Part shown: piece after piece, positions 32,811 to 41,089 of the stretch | How the letters are laid out: each line of letters starts with the position of its first letter | Position numbering within the stretch: position 1 is the first letter of the stretch | From: Streptomyces melanogenes | Lineage (GTDB): Bacteria > Actinomycetota > Actinomycetes > Streptomycetales > Streptomycetaceae | Assembly: GCF_014649795.1 (NCBI RefSeq) | Contig: NZ_BMTS01000012.1 | Span: forward strand, 248,001 to 312,000 | Direction: 5' to 3' | DNA length: 64,000 nt | Made by a program: the position numbers and the translations under genes | Notes under the pieces: model-generated | The model's input: the letters and a program-made list of their open reading frames with translations, nothing else | The model's database searches: none | Told to the model about the DNA's origin: nothing

Positions 32811-33143
32811 GCTTCCGCCTTCCTGCCGCCGCCGCGTGGGCAAGCGTGCCGCTCCCGCGCTGCCACTGCGGGCCGACGCGCCGCTCCCCCCTCCCGCCGC
32901 CGCTGTGGGGCACGCGCGCCCTCTCCCCCGCCGCTGTGGGCAATCGTGCCGCTAAGGGCTGGGGGTCCCCCTGCTCCTTAAGAGCTTGGGGGAGGGTGGG
33001 CACACGGCACCCCGTCCCCGGGCACCTTCGCACCACGCCCGGCCCGCACCCCGCCCGCCTCAGGCCGCGCGCCGCCCCCACACGACCGTCACCCGATCGG
33101 GCCCCCCTCGGTAACCCGTACAGAACCCCCGTGTTGACCGGGC
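32811..33143. other. 333-bp divergent gap with split repeat family B element
   Basis: No gene is supported. At about 32924-32960 the left half of the family B palindrome (CGCTGTGGGCAATCGTGCCG, then CTAAGGG) is present. A 37-nt stretch with GGGGGTCCCCCTGCTCC and its partial complement interrupts it. The right half (GGTGGGCACACGGCACCCCG) resumes near 32996. Two degenerate family B fragments precede it (32826-32920). Promoters for the two divergent transferase genes must lie in this region. Confidence 0.65.
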
Positions 33144-36100
33144 GTGAACCCACCACACCAAATTCCCCCGGAAGCGCCGGCACCGCACGTGCCACACCCC
33201 CACGCACCCCCAAGGCTCAGCATCGTCGTCCCCATCCACAACGTCGCCCCCTACCTGGAGGAATGCCTCACCTCCCTGGCCACCCAGACGATGACCGCCC
33301 TCGACATCGTCCTGATCGATGACGGTTCCACGGACGACAGCCCCCGCATCGCCAAAGAGTTCACCCGCCAAGACCCCCGCTTCCGTTACGTACGACAGCC
33401 CAACGCCGGCCTGAGCGCAGCCCGCAACACGGGCATCGCCCACACCACCCCCGGCACCGAATACCTCGCCTTCGCCGACAGCGACGACGTCCTGGCACCC
33501 CACGCCTACGCCCGCCTCACCGCCTCCCTCGACGCCTCCGGCTCCGACTTCGCCTCCGGCAACGTGTGGCGCCTGGACCCGGGCGGACGGCGCCAGGCCT
33601 GGCAGTACCGCTGGCTCACCGCCGACCGGATCGGCACCCACATCACCCGCGACCCCCGCCTCCACACCGACCGCGTCGCCTGGAACAAGGTCTTCCGCCG
33701 CTCGTTCTGGGACCGCCACGGATTCACCTATCCCGTGGGCAGGTTGTACGAAGACGCCCCGGTGGTGATCCCGGCGCACTACCTCGCCGACGCCGTGGAC
33801 GTCCTCCACGAGCACGTCTACTACTGGCGGGTGCGCGAGGGCTCGATCACCCGGCTGCGCACCGACGTCCGGGGTGTACGCGACCGGATCGCCGCGTGCG
33901 AGGACGTCAGCGGGTTCCTGGCCGGGGCCAGGCCGGATCAGCGGCGGCACTACGACACCTCCTGTCTGCGGGACGACTTCGTCTACTTCCTGGAGGGCCT
34001 GCCGATGGGCGGGCCCGCCTACCGGGCGGCGTTCATGACCGGCGCCCGGGCGTTCCTGGAGCGCGCGGGCACGGACGCCACCCGTGACCTGCCGCCCGAC
34101 CTGCGGGTCAAGTGGCAGCTGGTGCGGGAGGACCGGCTCGCGGAGCTGGTCGAGCTGCTGGCCTTCGAGCAGGCCAACGGGGTGGGTACCTACGCGGTGC
34201 GGGGCGGCCGCGTCTCGTACCCGGGAGTCGGAGCGGTGACGGGCCGCGCCGCCCGGGTGCGACGCGGTGAACTATCGGTGGTGGCCCGGCTGTCGGCGGT
34301 GGAGCGGCAGCCGGACGGAACCCTGCGCCTGACCGGCTTCGCGTACGTACGCAACGCCGGTCCGGGCAGGCTGGTGCTCGCGCTGGCCCAGGAGCACGGC
34401 ACCCGCCGACTGCGCCGTTTCCCGACCCGCACCATCAGCCTGCCACTCGCCACTGACAACGCCGCCCAGGAGCTCCACGACTACGACCGCTCGGGCTTCG
34501 AGACGACCCTCGACCCGGCCCGCCTCGGCGAGGGCGAGTGGACGGTGGGCGTGGTCCTCGCCGGAACCGGCGCTCGCGGCGGCACGCTCCGCCGGGCCGC
34601 CCTCCGCCCCCTCGGCCGCTCCGAGGACCAGCCCCGGGTGTGCGAACTGACCGACGCGAAACGGCTGGTGGCGGCGTACCGGGAGGGCCGACTGGTGCTG
34701 TCGGTGCGGCGGTACGGGGCGCGGGTGGAGGCACATCGGGTCGTCGCGGCGGACGAGGCGGAGACGCACGGGGCCGAGGCGGACGAGGGCATCACGGGGC
34801 GCGCGGGAACGGACGGGGGCGCGGGAGCACGTAGGGGCGCGGGAACAGGTGGATGCGCGGGGACGGGCGGGCGCGCGAGGGCGGGCGCGCCCCCCGCCCC
34901 CGTCACCATCGAGCTCCTGGGCCGCCTCCACACCCCCGCCCCGCACCCCACCCACCTCGTCCTGCACCACCCGCCCTCCGGCACGGAGTTCAGCCTCCCC
35001 GTGCGGGAGCAGGGGGACCGGTTCGCCGTGCGGATGCCGCTCGCCGCGCTCACCGACGTGCCGCCCGCCCCCCACACCGCGCCCCGGGGCGTGGAACCCC
35101 CGGACACGGACCGCTGGGAGGTCCGGTTCCGGTACCCCGACGGCAGTCTCGGCGCGGTCCCGGCCGTGTTGGACCTGGCGCCCGGGCCCGGCCTCGACCG
35201 GCTGTGCCTGCGCGCGGACTCGGCCGGGAACCTGGTGGTCGAGCTCACCCGGCGGCCGCTCGTGGACACGGTCGCCTGGGCCGTCGACGGCAGCCTGACC
35301 GTGGCGGGGACCTGGGGCGCGGAGGCCAACGAAACCGGCGCCCGCCTGGTGCTTCGCCACATCGTCCTGCGCGAGGAGGTCACCGTGCCGGTCACCAGGG
35401 ACGGCGTGCGCTTCCGGGCCACCGTGCCTGCGGAGGTGACGGGCTCCCTGACCGAGGGCCGCTGGTCCACACTTCTGGGTGATGTTCCGGTACGCCTGCT
35501 GACGTCGGCCGGAGCCGACCTCCCCCGCCATCACACCCTCGCCGGGCGCCGGTTCACCGCGGGCCGCCGCCACGGCGACCGGCTGGAGCTCGTCGCCGGG
35601 TCCCCCCTCGCCGAGGCCGAGCGCGGGGCGTACCGGCAGCGCGGGCTGCGGACCGCGTACTACCCGGACCACCGCCGCCACGGCCCGCTGAGCGACACGG
35701 TCCTGTTCGCGGGCGGCGACTCCCCGCGCGCGGTGCTGGCCGAACTGGTTAGCCGGGACAGCGGGTTGACCCCGCTGTGGGTCACCGGCGAGCGGTGGCG
35801 CGCGGCCCCGCCCGGCGCCGAGCCCGTCGAGCCGTACAGCCGTGGCTGGTACGAGGCGCTGGCGACCGCCCGGCACATCGTCACCGACGACCAGCTGCCC
35901 GAGTGGTTCGAGCGGCGGCCCGGGCAGACCGTCGTGCAGACCTGGCACGGCACCCCGCTCGGCCGCATCGGCACCGATCTGACCGGCACCTCGCACGCCG
36001 ACCACCGCCGCATCGAGGCACTGCCGCGCCTGGCCCACCAGTGGTCGCTCCTGGTGTCGCCGAGCCGGTGGGCCACACCGGTGCTGCGCCGGGCGCTCGC

Positions 36101-36749
36101 GTACGAAGGCGAGGTGCTGGAGGCGGGCAACCCGGCCAACGACCCGCTCCTCGCCCCCGACCGGGACCGCGTCCGCGCCCAGGTGCGCGCCGCCCTCGGC
36201 GCGGGCCCCGACGCGCGCGTGGTGCTCCACGCGCCCACCTACCGCACCCACCTCCCCCTCGGCCCCCGCCACCCCGGCCTCCACCGGCTCGACCCGGCCG
36301 GGCTCGACCTCGTCGAGCTGGAGCGCAAGCTCGGGGAGGACCACCTGCTCCTGGTGCGGCGCCACGCGCGCGTAGCGGGAGCCCCGCGCGGCGGCCGCGA
36401 CGTCTCGGCGCACCCCACGACGTCCGGGCTGCTGCTGGCCGCCGACGTCCTGGTCACCGACTACTCCGGGCTGATCTGCGGTTTCGCCCACACCGGCCGC
36501 CCGATGCTCTTCCACACGTACGACCTCGCCCACTACCGCGACACCGCGCGCGGCTTCTACGCCGACTTCGAGGCGCTGGCCCCCGGCCCGCTGCTGGCGG
36601 ACACCGGCGCCGTGGCGGAGGCGCTGCGGGAACCGGAGTCGGCCGCCTCGGCCCACGCGGGCGCGTACGCCGCCTTCCGCACCGCGTTCTGCGACCTCGA
36701 CGACGGCCGGGCGGCGGCCCGCGTCGTCGACCGGCTGACGGGCTGCTGA
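33144..36749 (+). CDS. Giant GT2 - beta domain - glycerophosphotransferase fusion
   Basis: This 1,201-residue protein starts at a GTG (33144). An N-terminal GT2 domain (about 22-245) has LSIVVPIHNVAPYLEECLTS, IDDGSTDDSPRIA, the metal motif FADSDDVL and RLYEDAPVVIPAHY. Residues about 350-790 are a beta-rich region like that of the GT2 protein encoded at 29.2 kb, interrupted by a low-complexity Gly/Ala/Arg stretch (about 540-582). Residues about 850-1,195 form a divergent TagF-like domain with VVQTWHGTPLGRIGTDLTG (about 931-949), HAPTYRTHLPLG and VTDYSGLICGFAHTGRPMLF (about 1,104-1,123). It looks like a fusion of the two stand-alone enzymes encoded just upstream on the other strand. Fusing both activities would channel intermediates in polymer synthesis. 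Confidence 0.88.
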   Translation: MNPPHQIPPEAPAPHVPHPHAPPRLSIVVPIHNVAPYLEECLTSLATQTMTALDIVLIDDGSTDDSPRIAKEFTRQDPRFRYVRQPNAGLSAARNTGIAHTTPGTEYLAFADSDDVLAPHAYARLTASLDASGSDFASGNVWRLDPGGRRQAWQYRWLTADRIGTHITRDPRLHTDRVAWNKVFRRSFWDRHGFTYPVGRLYEDAPVVIPAHYLADAVDVLHEHVYYWRVREGSITRLRTDVRGVRDRIAACEDVSGFLAGARPDQRRHYDTSCLRDDFVYFLEGLPMGGPAYRAAFMTGARAFLERAGTDATRDLPPDLRVKWQLVREDRLAELVELLAFEQANGVGTYAVRGGRVSYPGVGAVTGRAARVRRGELSVVARLSAVERQPDGTLRLTGFAYVRNAGPGRLVLALAQEHGTRRLRRFPTRTISLPLATDNAAQELHDYDRSGFETTLDPARLGEGEWTVGVVLAGTGARGGTLRRAALRPLGRSEDQPRVCELTDAKRLVAAYREGRLVLSVRRYGARVEAHRVVAADEAETHGAEADEGITGRAGTDGGAGARRGAGTGGCAGTGGRARAGAPPAPVTIELLGRLHTPAPHPTHLVLHHPPSGTEFSLPVREQGDRFAVRMPLAALTDVPPAPHTAPRGVEPPDTDRWEVRFRYPDGSLGAVPAVLDLAPGPGLDRLCLRADSAGNLVVELTRRPLVDTVAWAVDGSLTVAGTWGAEANETGARLVLRHIVLREEVTVPVTRDGVRFRATVPAEVTGSLTEGRWSTLLGDVPVRLLTSAGADLPRHHTLAGRRFTAGRRHGDRLELVAGSPLAEAERGAYRQRGLRTAYYPDHRRHGPLSDTVLFAGGDSPRAVLAELVSRDSGLTPLWVTGERWRAAPPGAEPVEPYSRGWYEALATARHIVTDDQLPEWFERRPGQTVVQTWHGTPLGRIGTDLTGTSHADHRRIEALPRLAHQWSLLVSPSRWATPVLRRALAYEGEVLEAGNPANDPLLAPDRDRVRAQVRAALGAGPDARVVLHAPTYRTHLPLGPRHPGLHRLDPAGLDLVELERKLGEDHLLLVRRHARVAGAPRGGRDVSAHPTTSGLLLAADVLVTDYSGLICGFAHTGRPMLFHTYDLAHYRDTARGFYADFEALAPGPLLADTGAVAEALREPESAASAHAGAYAAFRTAFCDLDDGRAAARVVDRLTGC

Positions 36750-36807
36750 TCGGGTGATCGACGCGGGATGCCGGGACAGATGCGGACCCCCACGGAACCG
36801 ATGACCT

Positions 36808-38388
36808 GTGCGCACGTTTCCCCCCACCGGCCCCGCCCGGCTCCCGGCGCCCCGGCGCGCGGCCGTCCGCCCCGCCGACGCGCCGCCCCCGGGCCCCGCC
36901 TGGCGCGTCACGCCGTACTTCGTGCTCGGCGGGGTGTTCTGGCTGGTGATATCGGCGGCGGCCTGGCGGGTGCCGATGTGCTGCGACCTCGGCACGCACG
37001 CCGCCGTGGTGGAACGGCTCAAGGCCGATCTGCTCAATCCCGCCCATCCGATGGCCGACCTGCCGGGCGCGGGCAGCCCGTACTACTCGCCGTACTCGGT
37101 GGTCCAGGGCCTGTTCGCCCAGCTCACCGAGTTGCCCGGCCGCCTGGTGGTGCGGCTGTTCGGACCGGTCAACCTGCTGGTGCTGATCACCGGACTCGGC
37201 CGTTTCACCCGGCTGTTCTCCACGCGCGCGTGGGCGCCGGTGTTCGCGCTGGTCTTCTCGGCGGTGCTGTGGGGCACCGCCGTGACATGGTGGAGCGGGT
37301 TCCTCGGCCTGCTGTCGATGACCGGCACGCTGTCCTATCCGAGCACGTTCGCCATCGGACTCACCTTTCACATCTGGGCCCTGACGGGCCGTCTGACGGA
37401 ACGTTCTTCCCGTACGCCCCGGTGGCGTGCGGCCCCGTTGGAGTACGCCGCGCTCGGCGTACTCACCGGCGTGGTCGTCCTCGTCCACCCGATCACCGCG
37501 ATCGGCGCGGTGCTCGGCACGGCCGGGCTCGCCGTCGCGCGGAAGGGGGCGTGGAGCCGCGCGGCGGCCGTCCACTGGGCGCTGGCGGGGGCGGGCGCGC
37601 TGGCGGTGACGGTGACCTGGCCGTACTGCGACATCTTCACCCTCGTCGGCGACACCGGCATCGATTCCATGCACAGGGCCCTGTATGAAGATCTGACCGG
37701 CCGTTACTGGCTGGCGGCCCTGCTCGGCGGGCCCGCCCTGCTGCTGCGGCTGCGCCGCGACCGACGCGATCCGCTGGCCCTGATGACGCTGCTGTTCTGG
37801 CTGGTCGTCCTGTACGGCTGGGCCAGCGGCCACTACACGTACGGTCGGCTCCTCGCGGTCGCCCCGGTCCCCGCGCAGGTCGCGCTCGCCGTCGAGCTGG
37901 CCCGGCCGCGCCCCTGGTCCACGGCCCGCCGCGCGCTGGCCCCGCTCGCGGCCGCCGGGGCGTGCCTGGGGTTCGTCTCGGCCCAGGCCGGGGCGGTGGC
38001 GCCGAGCCTGGGCGTGCGGGGCGTCGAGCGCCCGCCGCACTGGGACACGTACGGCTGGGCCGCCCAGCACATCCCGCCCGGCGAGACGGTCCTGGCGGAC
38101 GACTACTACGTAGTGCGTTCACTGCCCGGGTACGGGCCCTTCCTGGTGGCCCCGGTCTGGCCCGACCCGGCGCTCGCGGAGCCCGAACGGCTGCGCCGCA
38201 AGGCGGCCGTGAAGCGCTATCTGTCCCCGTCGACGCCCCGCCACGCGCGCGCGGCCATCGCCCGCCGCTACGGCGTCCACTGGCTGCTGCTCACCCCCGA
38301 GGAGCGCCTCCCCGAGGAGGCCGTGGTGGTCGCGTTCAGCCCGCACAGCGGCGAGGTGCTGGCGAGGGTCGAGTACGGGACGGGGTGA
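36808..38388 (+). CDS. Polytopic membrane protein, possible GT-C-type transferase
   Basis: This 526-residue protein, from a GTG at 36808, has about 10-11 membrane helices after a Pro/Arg-rich cytoplasmic start, then a soluble external or periplasmic tail (about 400-526). The first loop contains CCDLGTHAAVVERLKADLLN and PYYSPYSVVQGL, an arrangement with early Asp/His residues like lipid-sugar-dependent transferases. The tail has YGWAAQHIPPGETVLADDYY and RYGVHWLLLTPEERLPE, the form seen in the C-terminal domains of many GT-C proteins. I do not recognise the precise family. It lies between the giant fusion and the TetR-TagGH locus, on the fusion's strand, so a role in the same wall-polymer pathway is likely. 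Confidence 0.8.
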   Translation: MRTFPPTGPARLPAPRRAAVRPADAPPPGPAWRVTPYFVLGGVFWLVISAAAWRVPMCCDLGTHAAVVERLKADLLNPAHPMADLPGAGSPYYSPYSVVQGLFAQLTELPGRLVVRLFGPVNLLVLITGLGRFTRLFSTRAWAPVFALVFSAVLWGTAVTWWSGFLGLLSMTGTLSYPSTFAIGLTFHIWALTGRLTERSSRTPRWRAAPLEYAALGVLTGVVVLVHPITAIGAVLGTAGLAVARKGAWSRAAAVHWALAGAGALAVTVTWPYCDIFTLVGDTGIDSMHRALYEDLTGRYWLAALLGGPALLLRLRRDRRDPLALMTLLFWLVVLYGWASGHYTYGRLLAVAPVPAQVALAVELARPRPWSTARRALAPLAAAGACLGFVSAQAGAVAPSLGVRGVERPPHWDTYGWAAQHIPPGETVLADDYYVVRSLPGYGPFLVAPVWPDPALAEPERLRRKAAVKRYLSPSTPRHARAAIARRYGVHWLLLTPEERLPEEAVVVAFSPHSGEVLARVEYGTG

Positions 38389-38437
38389 CGGGCGGGGGCC
38401 TGGGGCGACCCTCCGTACGCCGAGAACGCGCGCGCCC

Positions 38438-38449
38438 CTACGTACGTAG
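38438..38449. repeat. Perfect 12-bp palindrome between convergent genes
   Basis: CTACGTACGTAG, followed by an overlapping TACGTAG repeat, lies between the convergent stops of the membrane protein and tetR. It is A/T-richer than its surroundings. Function unknown. Confidence 0.4.
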
Positions 38450-38476
38450 TACGTAGTGAACGCCCGGCCCCGTCAA

Positions 38477-39103
38477 TCAGCCCGTCGCCTTCAGGGCCGC
38501 CACCGCCGACGTGGCCAGATCGTCCAGGTACCCCTTCGGCAGGTCGCCCCGGACCACCACGAGCCGCCAGTACAGCGGGCCGACGATCAGGTCGAGCGCC
38601 CGGTCCGGGTCGGCGCCCTCGGAGAGCTCGCCGCGCTCCACCGCCTCGCGCACGACGACCGCAGCGACGCCCTTCTGGCCGTCGAGCAGCGCCTTCTTGA
38701 TGGCGTCGGCGATCTCCGGGTGGCGGACGGACTCGACGAGCAGGTCCGGGATCACCTGGGAGGCGACCGGGTGGCGCAGGGCGAGCGAGGCCACCGCGAG
38801 CAGCGCCCGGATGTCCCCGTACAGCGAGCCCGTGTGGGGCACCGGAAGGCCCTGTGCGGCGAAGGCGGACACCAGGTCGAGGACCAGGCTCAGCTTGGAC
38901 TTCCAGCGCCGGTAGACGGCCGTCTTGCCCACTCCGGCGCGGCGCGCGATGCCCTCGATCGACATCCGGGCGAAGCCGACCGCCGCCAGCTCCTCGAACA
39001 CGGCCTTGCGGATGGCCTCGGTCACGTCCGAGCGCAGCACGGCGGCGCCGGCCGGGGCGCGGCGCTGGGGTTCGGCGGGGGCCGGGGCGTCCGAGTTGGT
39101 CAT
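38477..39103 (-). CDS. TetR family transcriptional regulator
   Basis: This 208-residue one-component repressor starts at ATG 39103. The N-terminal helix-turn-helix (about 26-70) reads DVTEAIRKAVFEELAAVGFA followed by MSIEGIARRAGVGKTAVYRR; the C-terminal ligand-binding part (about 80-208) is helical and of the TetR_C type, with a conserved IVGPLYWRLVVVRGDLP motif. It is divergent from tagG with a 186-bp gap containing two related imperfect palindromes, so control of its own gene and of the TagGH exporter is the simplest model. The ligand is unknown; a wall-polymer precursor or a membrane-active agent is conceivable. Confidence 0.93.
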   Translation of the reverse strand: MTNSDAPAPAEPQRRAPAGAAVLRSDVTEAIRKAVFEELAAVGFARMSIEGIARRAGVGKTAVYRRWKSKLSLVLDLVSAFAAQGLPVPHTGSLYGDIRALLAVASLALRHPVASQVIPDLLVESVRHPEIADAIKKALLDGQKGVAAVVVREAVERGELSEGADPDRALDLIVGPLYWRLVVVRGDLPKGYLDDLATSAVAALKATG

Positions 39104-39118
39104 GTCTTGAGCATAGCG

Positions 39119-39148
39119 ATACGACGAGACGGTTGCGTTGCGACGTCA
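39119..39148. promoter_or_regulatory. Candidate TetR operator 1
   Basis: A 30-bp site starting ATACGACGAGACGG matches 22 of 30 positions of the more symmetric site at 39168 in the same orientation. It begins 16 bp upstream of the tetR start codon, well placed for autoregulation. Confidence 0.6.
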
Positions 39149-39167
39149 TCACGTCCTACCCTCACCG

Positions 39168-39197
39168 TTACGACGATACGGTCCCGTCCCGTCGTAA
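39168..39197. promoter_or_regulatory. Candidate TetR operator 2
   Basis: TTACGACG-N14-CGTCGTAA has perfect 8-bp arms. An inner pair, ACGG / CCGT, shares exactly the same centre (39182/39183), so 12 of 15 pairs match. It lies about 95 bp upstream of the tagG start, in the position of a promoter. Confidence 0.68.
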
Positions 39198-39289
39198 CCC
39201 CGGGTTCACCGCCCGGCCACTTCCCGGCCCCGAACACCGCGTCCCCGCCAAGACCGACCGCCCGCGAAGCCACGTCGAAAGCGATCGTT

Positions 39290-40231
39290 GTGAGCCAGAC
39301 CGCAGCACCGCCGGCCCCGCCGGCCCCCGCGCAGGACACCCGGCCCGTCGACCCCGACCAGGGCCTGGACGCCGCCGAACTGGCCGCCAAGTACGGCCTG
39401 ACCGTCAGCGGCGCCCGGCCGTCCCTGAAGGAGTACGTCCAGCAGCTCTGGGAGCGCCGCCACTTCATCTCGGCGTTCGCCACCGCCAAGCTCACCGCGC
39501 AGTACAGCGAGGCGAAGCTGGGCCAGATCTGGCAGCTGATGACCCCGCTGCTCAACGCGACGGTCTACTACTTCATCTTCGGCGTCCTGATGGGCACCAA
39601 GCAGGGCGTCCCGGACTACATCCCGTTCCTGGTCACCGGCGTCTTCATCTGGACCTTCACCGCCAACTCGATCATGTCGGGCACGCGCGCGATCACCGGC
39701 AACATGGGCCTGGTGCGCGCCCTGCACTTCCCGCGCGCGTCCCTGCCCATCGCGCTCGCGCTCCAGCAGCTCCAGCAGCTGCTCTTCTCCATCGCCGCGC
39801 TCGCGATGATCCTGGTCGCCGTCGGCGTCTACCCGGCGGTGTCCTGGCTGATCGCCGTTCCCGCGCTGGTCCTGCAGGCCATGTTCAACACCGGTCTGTC
39901 GCTCGCGATGGCCCGGGTCGCCAGCAAGACCCCGGACGTCTCGCAGCTGATGCCGTTCGTGCTGCGCACCTGGATGTACGTCTCGGGCGTCATGTGGAGC
40001 CTGCCGCAGCTGATGACCCGCAGCTCGCTGCCGCACGGCCTGGTGAAGGTCCTCCAGTACAACCCGGCCGCCGTCTACATCGACCTGATGCGCTTCGCGC
40101 TGATCCACAGCTTCAAGGCGAAGCAGCTCCCGCCGCACGTCTGGGCGGTCGCGGGCGGCTGGGCGGTCCTCGCCCTGGTCGCCGGGTTCATCTACTTCTG
40201 GAAGGCAGAGGAGAAGTACGGCCGTGGCTGA
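39290..40231 (+). CDS. tagG: ABC-2 type polysaccharide/teichoic acid exporter permease
   Basis: This 313-residue permease starts at a GTG (39290). It has a cytoplasmic N-terminus with the amphipathic segment KLTAQYSEAKLGQIWQLMTP typical of TagG/Wzm/KpsM, six hydrophobic helices, and conserved TWMYVSGVMWSLPQLM and YNPAAVYIDLMRFALIHS. It pairs with the ATPase gene that overlaps its end by 8 bp. TagGH-type pumps move polyprenyl-diphosphate-linked wall polymers across the membrane. The surrounding transferases support wall-polymer export. It is likely controlled by the divergent TetR protein. Confidence 0.92.
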   Translation: MSQTAAPPAPPAPAQDTRPVDPDQGLDAAELAAKYGLTVSGARPSLKEYVQQLWERRHFISAFATAKLTAQYSEAKLGQIWQLMTPLLNATVYYFIFGVLMGTKQGVPDYIPFLVTGVFIWTFTANSIMSGTRAITGNMGLVRALHFPRASLPIALALQQLQQLLFSIAALAMILVAVGVYPAVSWLIAVPALVLQAMFNTGLSLAMARVASKTPDVSQLMPFVLRTWMYVSGVMWSLPQLMTRSSLPHGLVKVLQYNPAAVYIDLMRFALIHSFKAKQLPPHVWAVAGGWAVLALVAGFIYFWKAEEKYGRG

Positions 40232-41030
40232 CAGCACTCCCACCGTGATCACCACCTCTACGAAGACCGGCGCCCCCACCGTGATCGCCGACGACGTCCA
40301 CGTCGTCTACAAGGTCAACGGCGGCTCCACCAAGGGCAGGGGCAGCGCGACCTCCGCGCTCAGCCGGATCGCCTCCCGCAAGGCCACCCCGGGCATCCGC
40401 GAGGTGCACGCCGTCAAGGGCGTCAGCTTCGTCGCCCGCAAGGGTGAGGCGATCGGCCTGATCGGCTCCAACGGCTCGGGCAAGTCCACCCTCCTGAAGG
40501 CCGTCGCGGGGCTGCTCCCGACCGCCAAGGGGCGGATCTTCACCCAGGGCCAGCCCTCCCTGCTCGGCGTCAACGCGGCACTGATGAACGACCTCACCGG
40601 CGAGCGCAACGTCACCCTGGGCGGGCTCGCCATGGGCATGTCCCGCGAGGAGGTCCGGGACCGCTACGACGACATCGTCGAGTTCTCCGGGATCAACGAG
40701 AAGGGCGACTTCATCTCGCTCCCGATGCGGACGTACTCCTCCGGCATGGGCGCCCGGCTGCGGTTCTCCATCGCCGCCGCCAAGTCCCACGACGTGCTCC
40801 TCATCGACGAGGCGCTCTCCACCGGCGACGCCCGCTTCCAGCGGCGCAGCCAGGAGCGGATCGAGGAGCTGCGCGCCGAGGCGGGCACGGTCTTCCTGGT
40901 CAGCCACAGCAACGGCACCATCAAGCAGACCTGCGACCGGGCCATCTGGCTGGAGTCGGGGATCCTGCGGATGGACGGCCCGGCCGAGGAAGTCGTCGCC
41001 GCGTACGAGGAATACACCAAGAAGAAATAG
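40224..41030 (+). CDS. tagH: ABC polysaccharide/teichoic acid exporter ATP-binding protein
   Basis: This 268-residue ATPase starts at a GTG (40224) inside the tagG end. Walker A is GSNGSGKST (about 92-100), the signature is YSSGMGARLRF, Walker B is DVLLIDEAL and the H-loop is FLVSHS. The early region (VHVVYKVNGGSTKGRGSATS) contains the insertion with Gly-Ser typical of TagH/Wzt-type subunits, and the whole lacks the long C-terminal carbohydrate-binding domain of Wzt, so chain-length-independent export in the TagGH manner is more likely. It ends EEYTKKK. Confidence 0.93.
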   Translation: MADSTPTVITTSTKTGAPTVIADDVHVVYKVNGGSTKGRGSATSALSRIASRKATPGIREVHAVKGVSFVARKGEAIGLIGSNGSGKSTLLKAVAGLLPTAKGRIFTQGQPSLLGVNAALMNDLTGERNVTLGGLAMGMSREEVRDRYDDIVEFSGINEKGDFISLPMRTYSSGMGARLRFSIAAAKSHDVLLIDEALSTGDARFQRRSQERIEELRAEAGTVFLVSHSNGTIKQTCDRAIWLESGILRMDGPAEEVVAAYEEYTKKK

Positions 41031-41068
41031 GGCCAACCCCGCAAAACCAGTACGAATAAACACCTCAA

Positions 41069-41084
41069 ACCGGTCTAAACTGCT
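41069..41084 (+). promoter_or_regulatory. Sequence resembling a DasR-type (dre) site
   Basis: ACCGGTCTAAACTGCT matches 12 of 16 positions of the known DasR consensus ACTGGTCTAGACCACT, 5 bp before the next gene's ATG. DasR senses GlcNAc-derived phosphosugars in Streptomyces. Four mismatches make this uncertain. Confidence 0.3.
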
Positions 41085-41089
41085 GGTCG

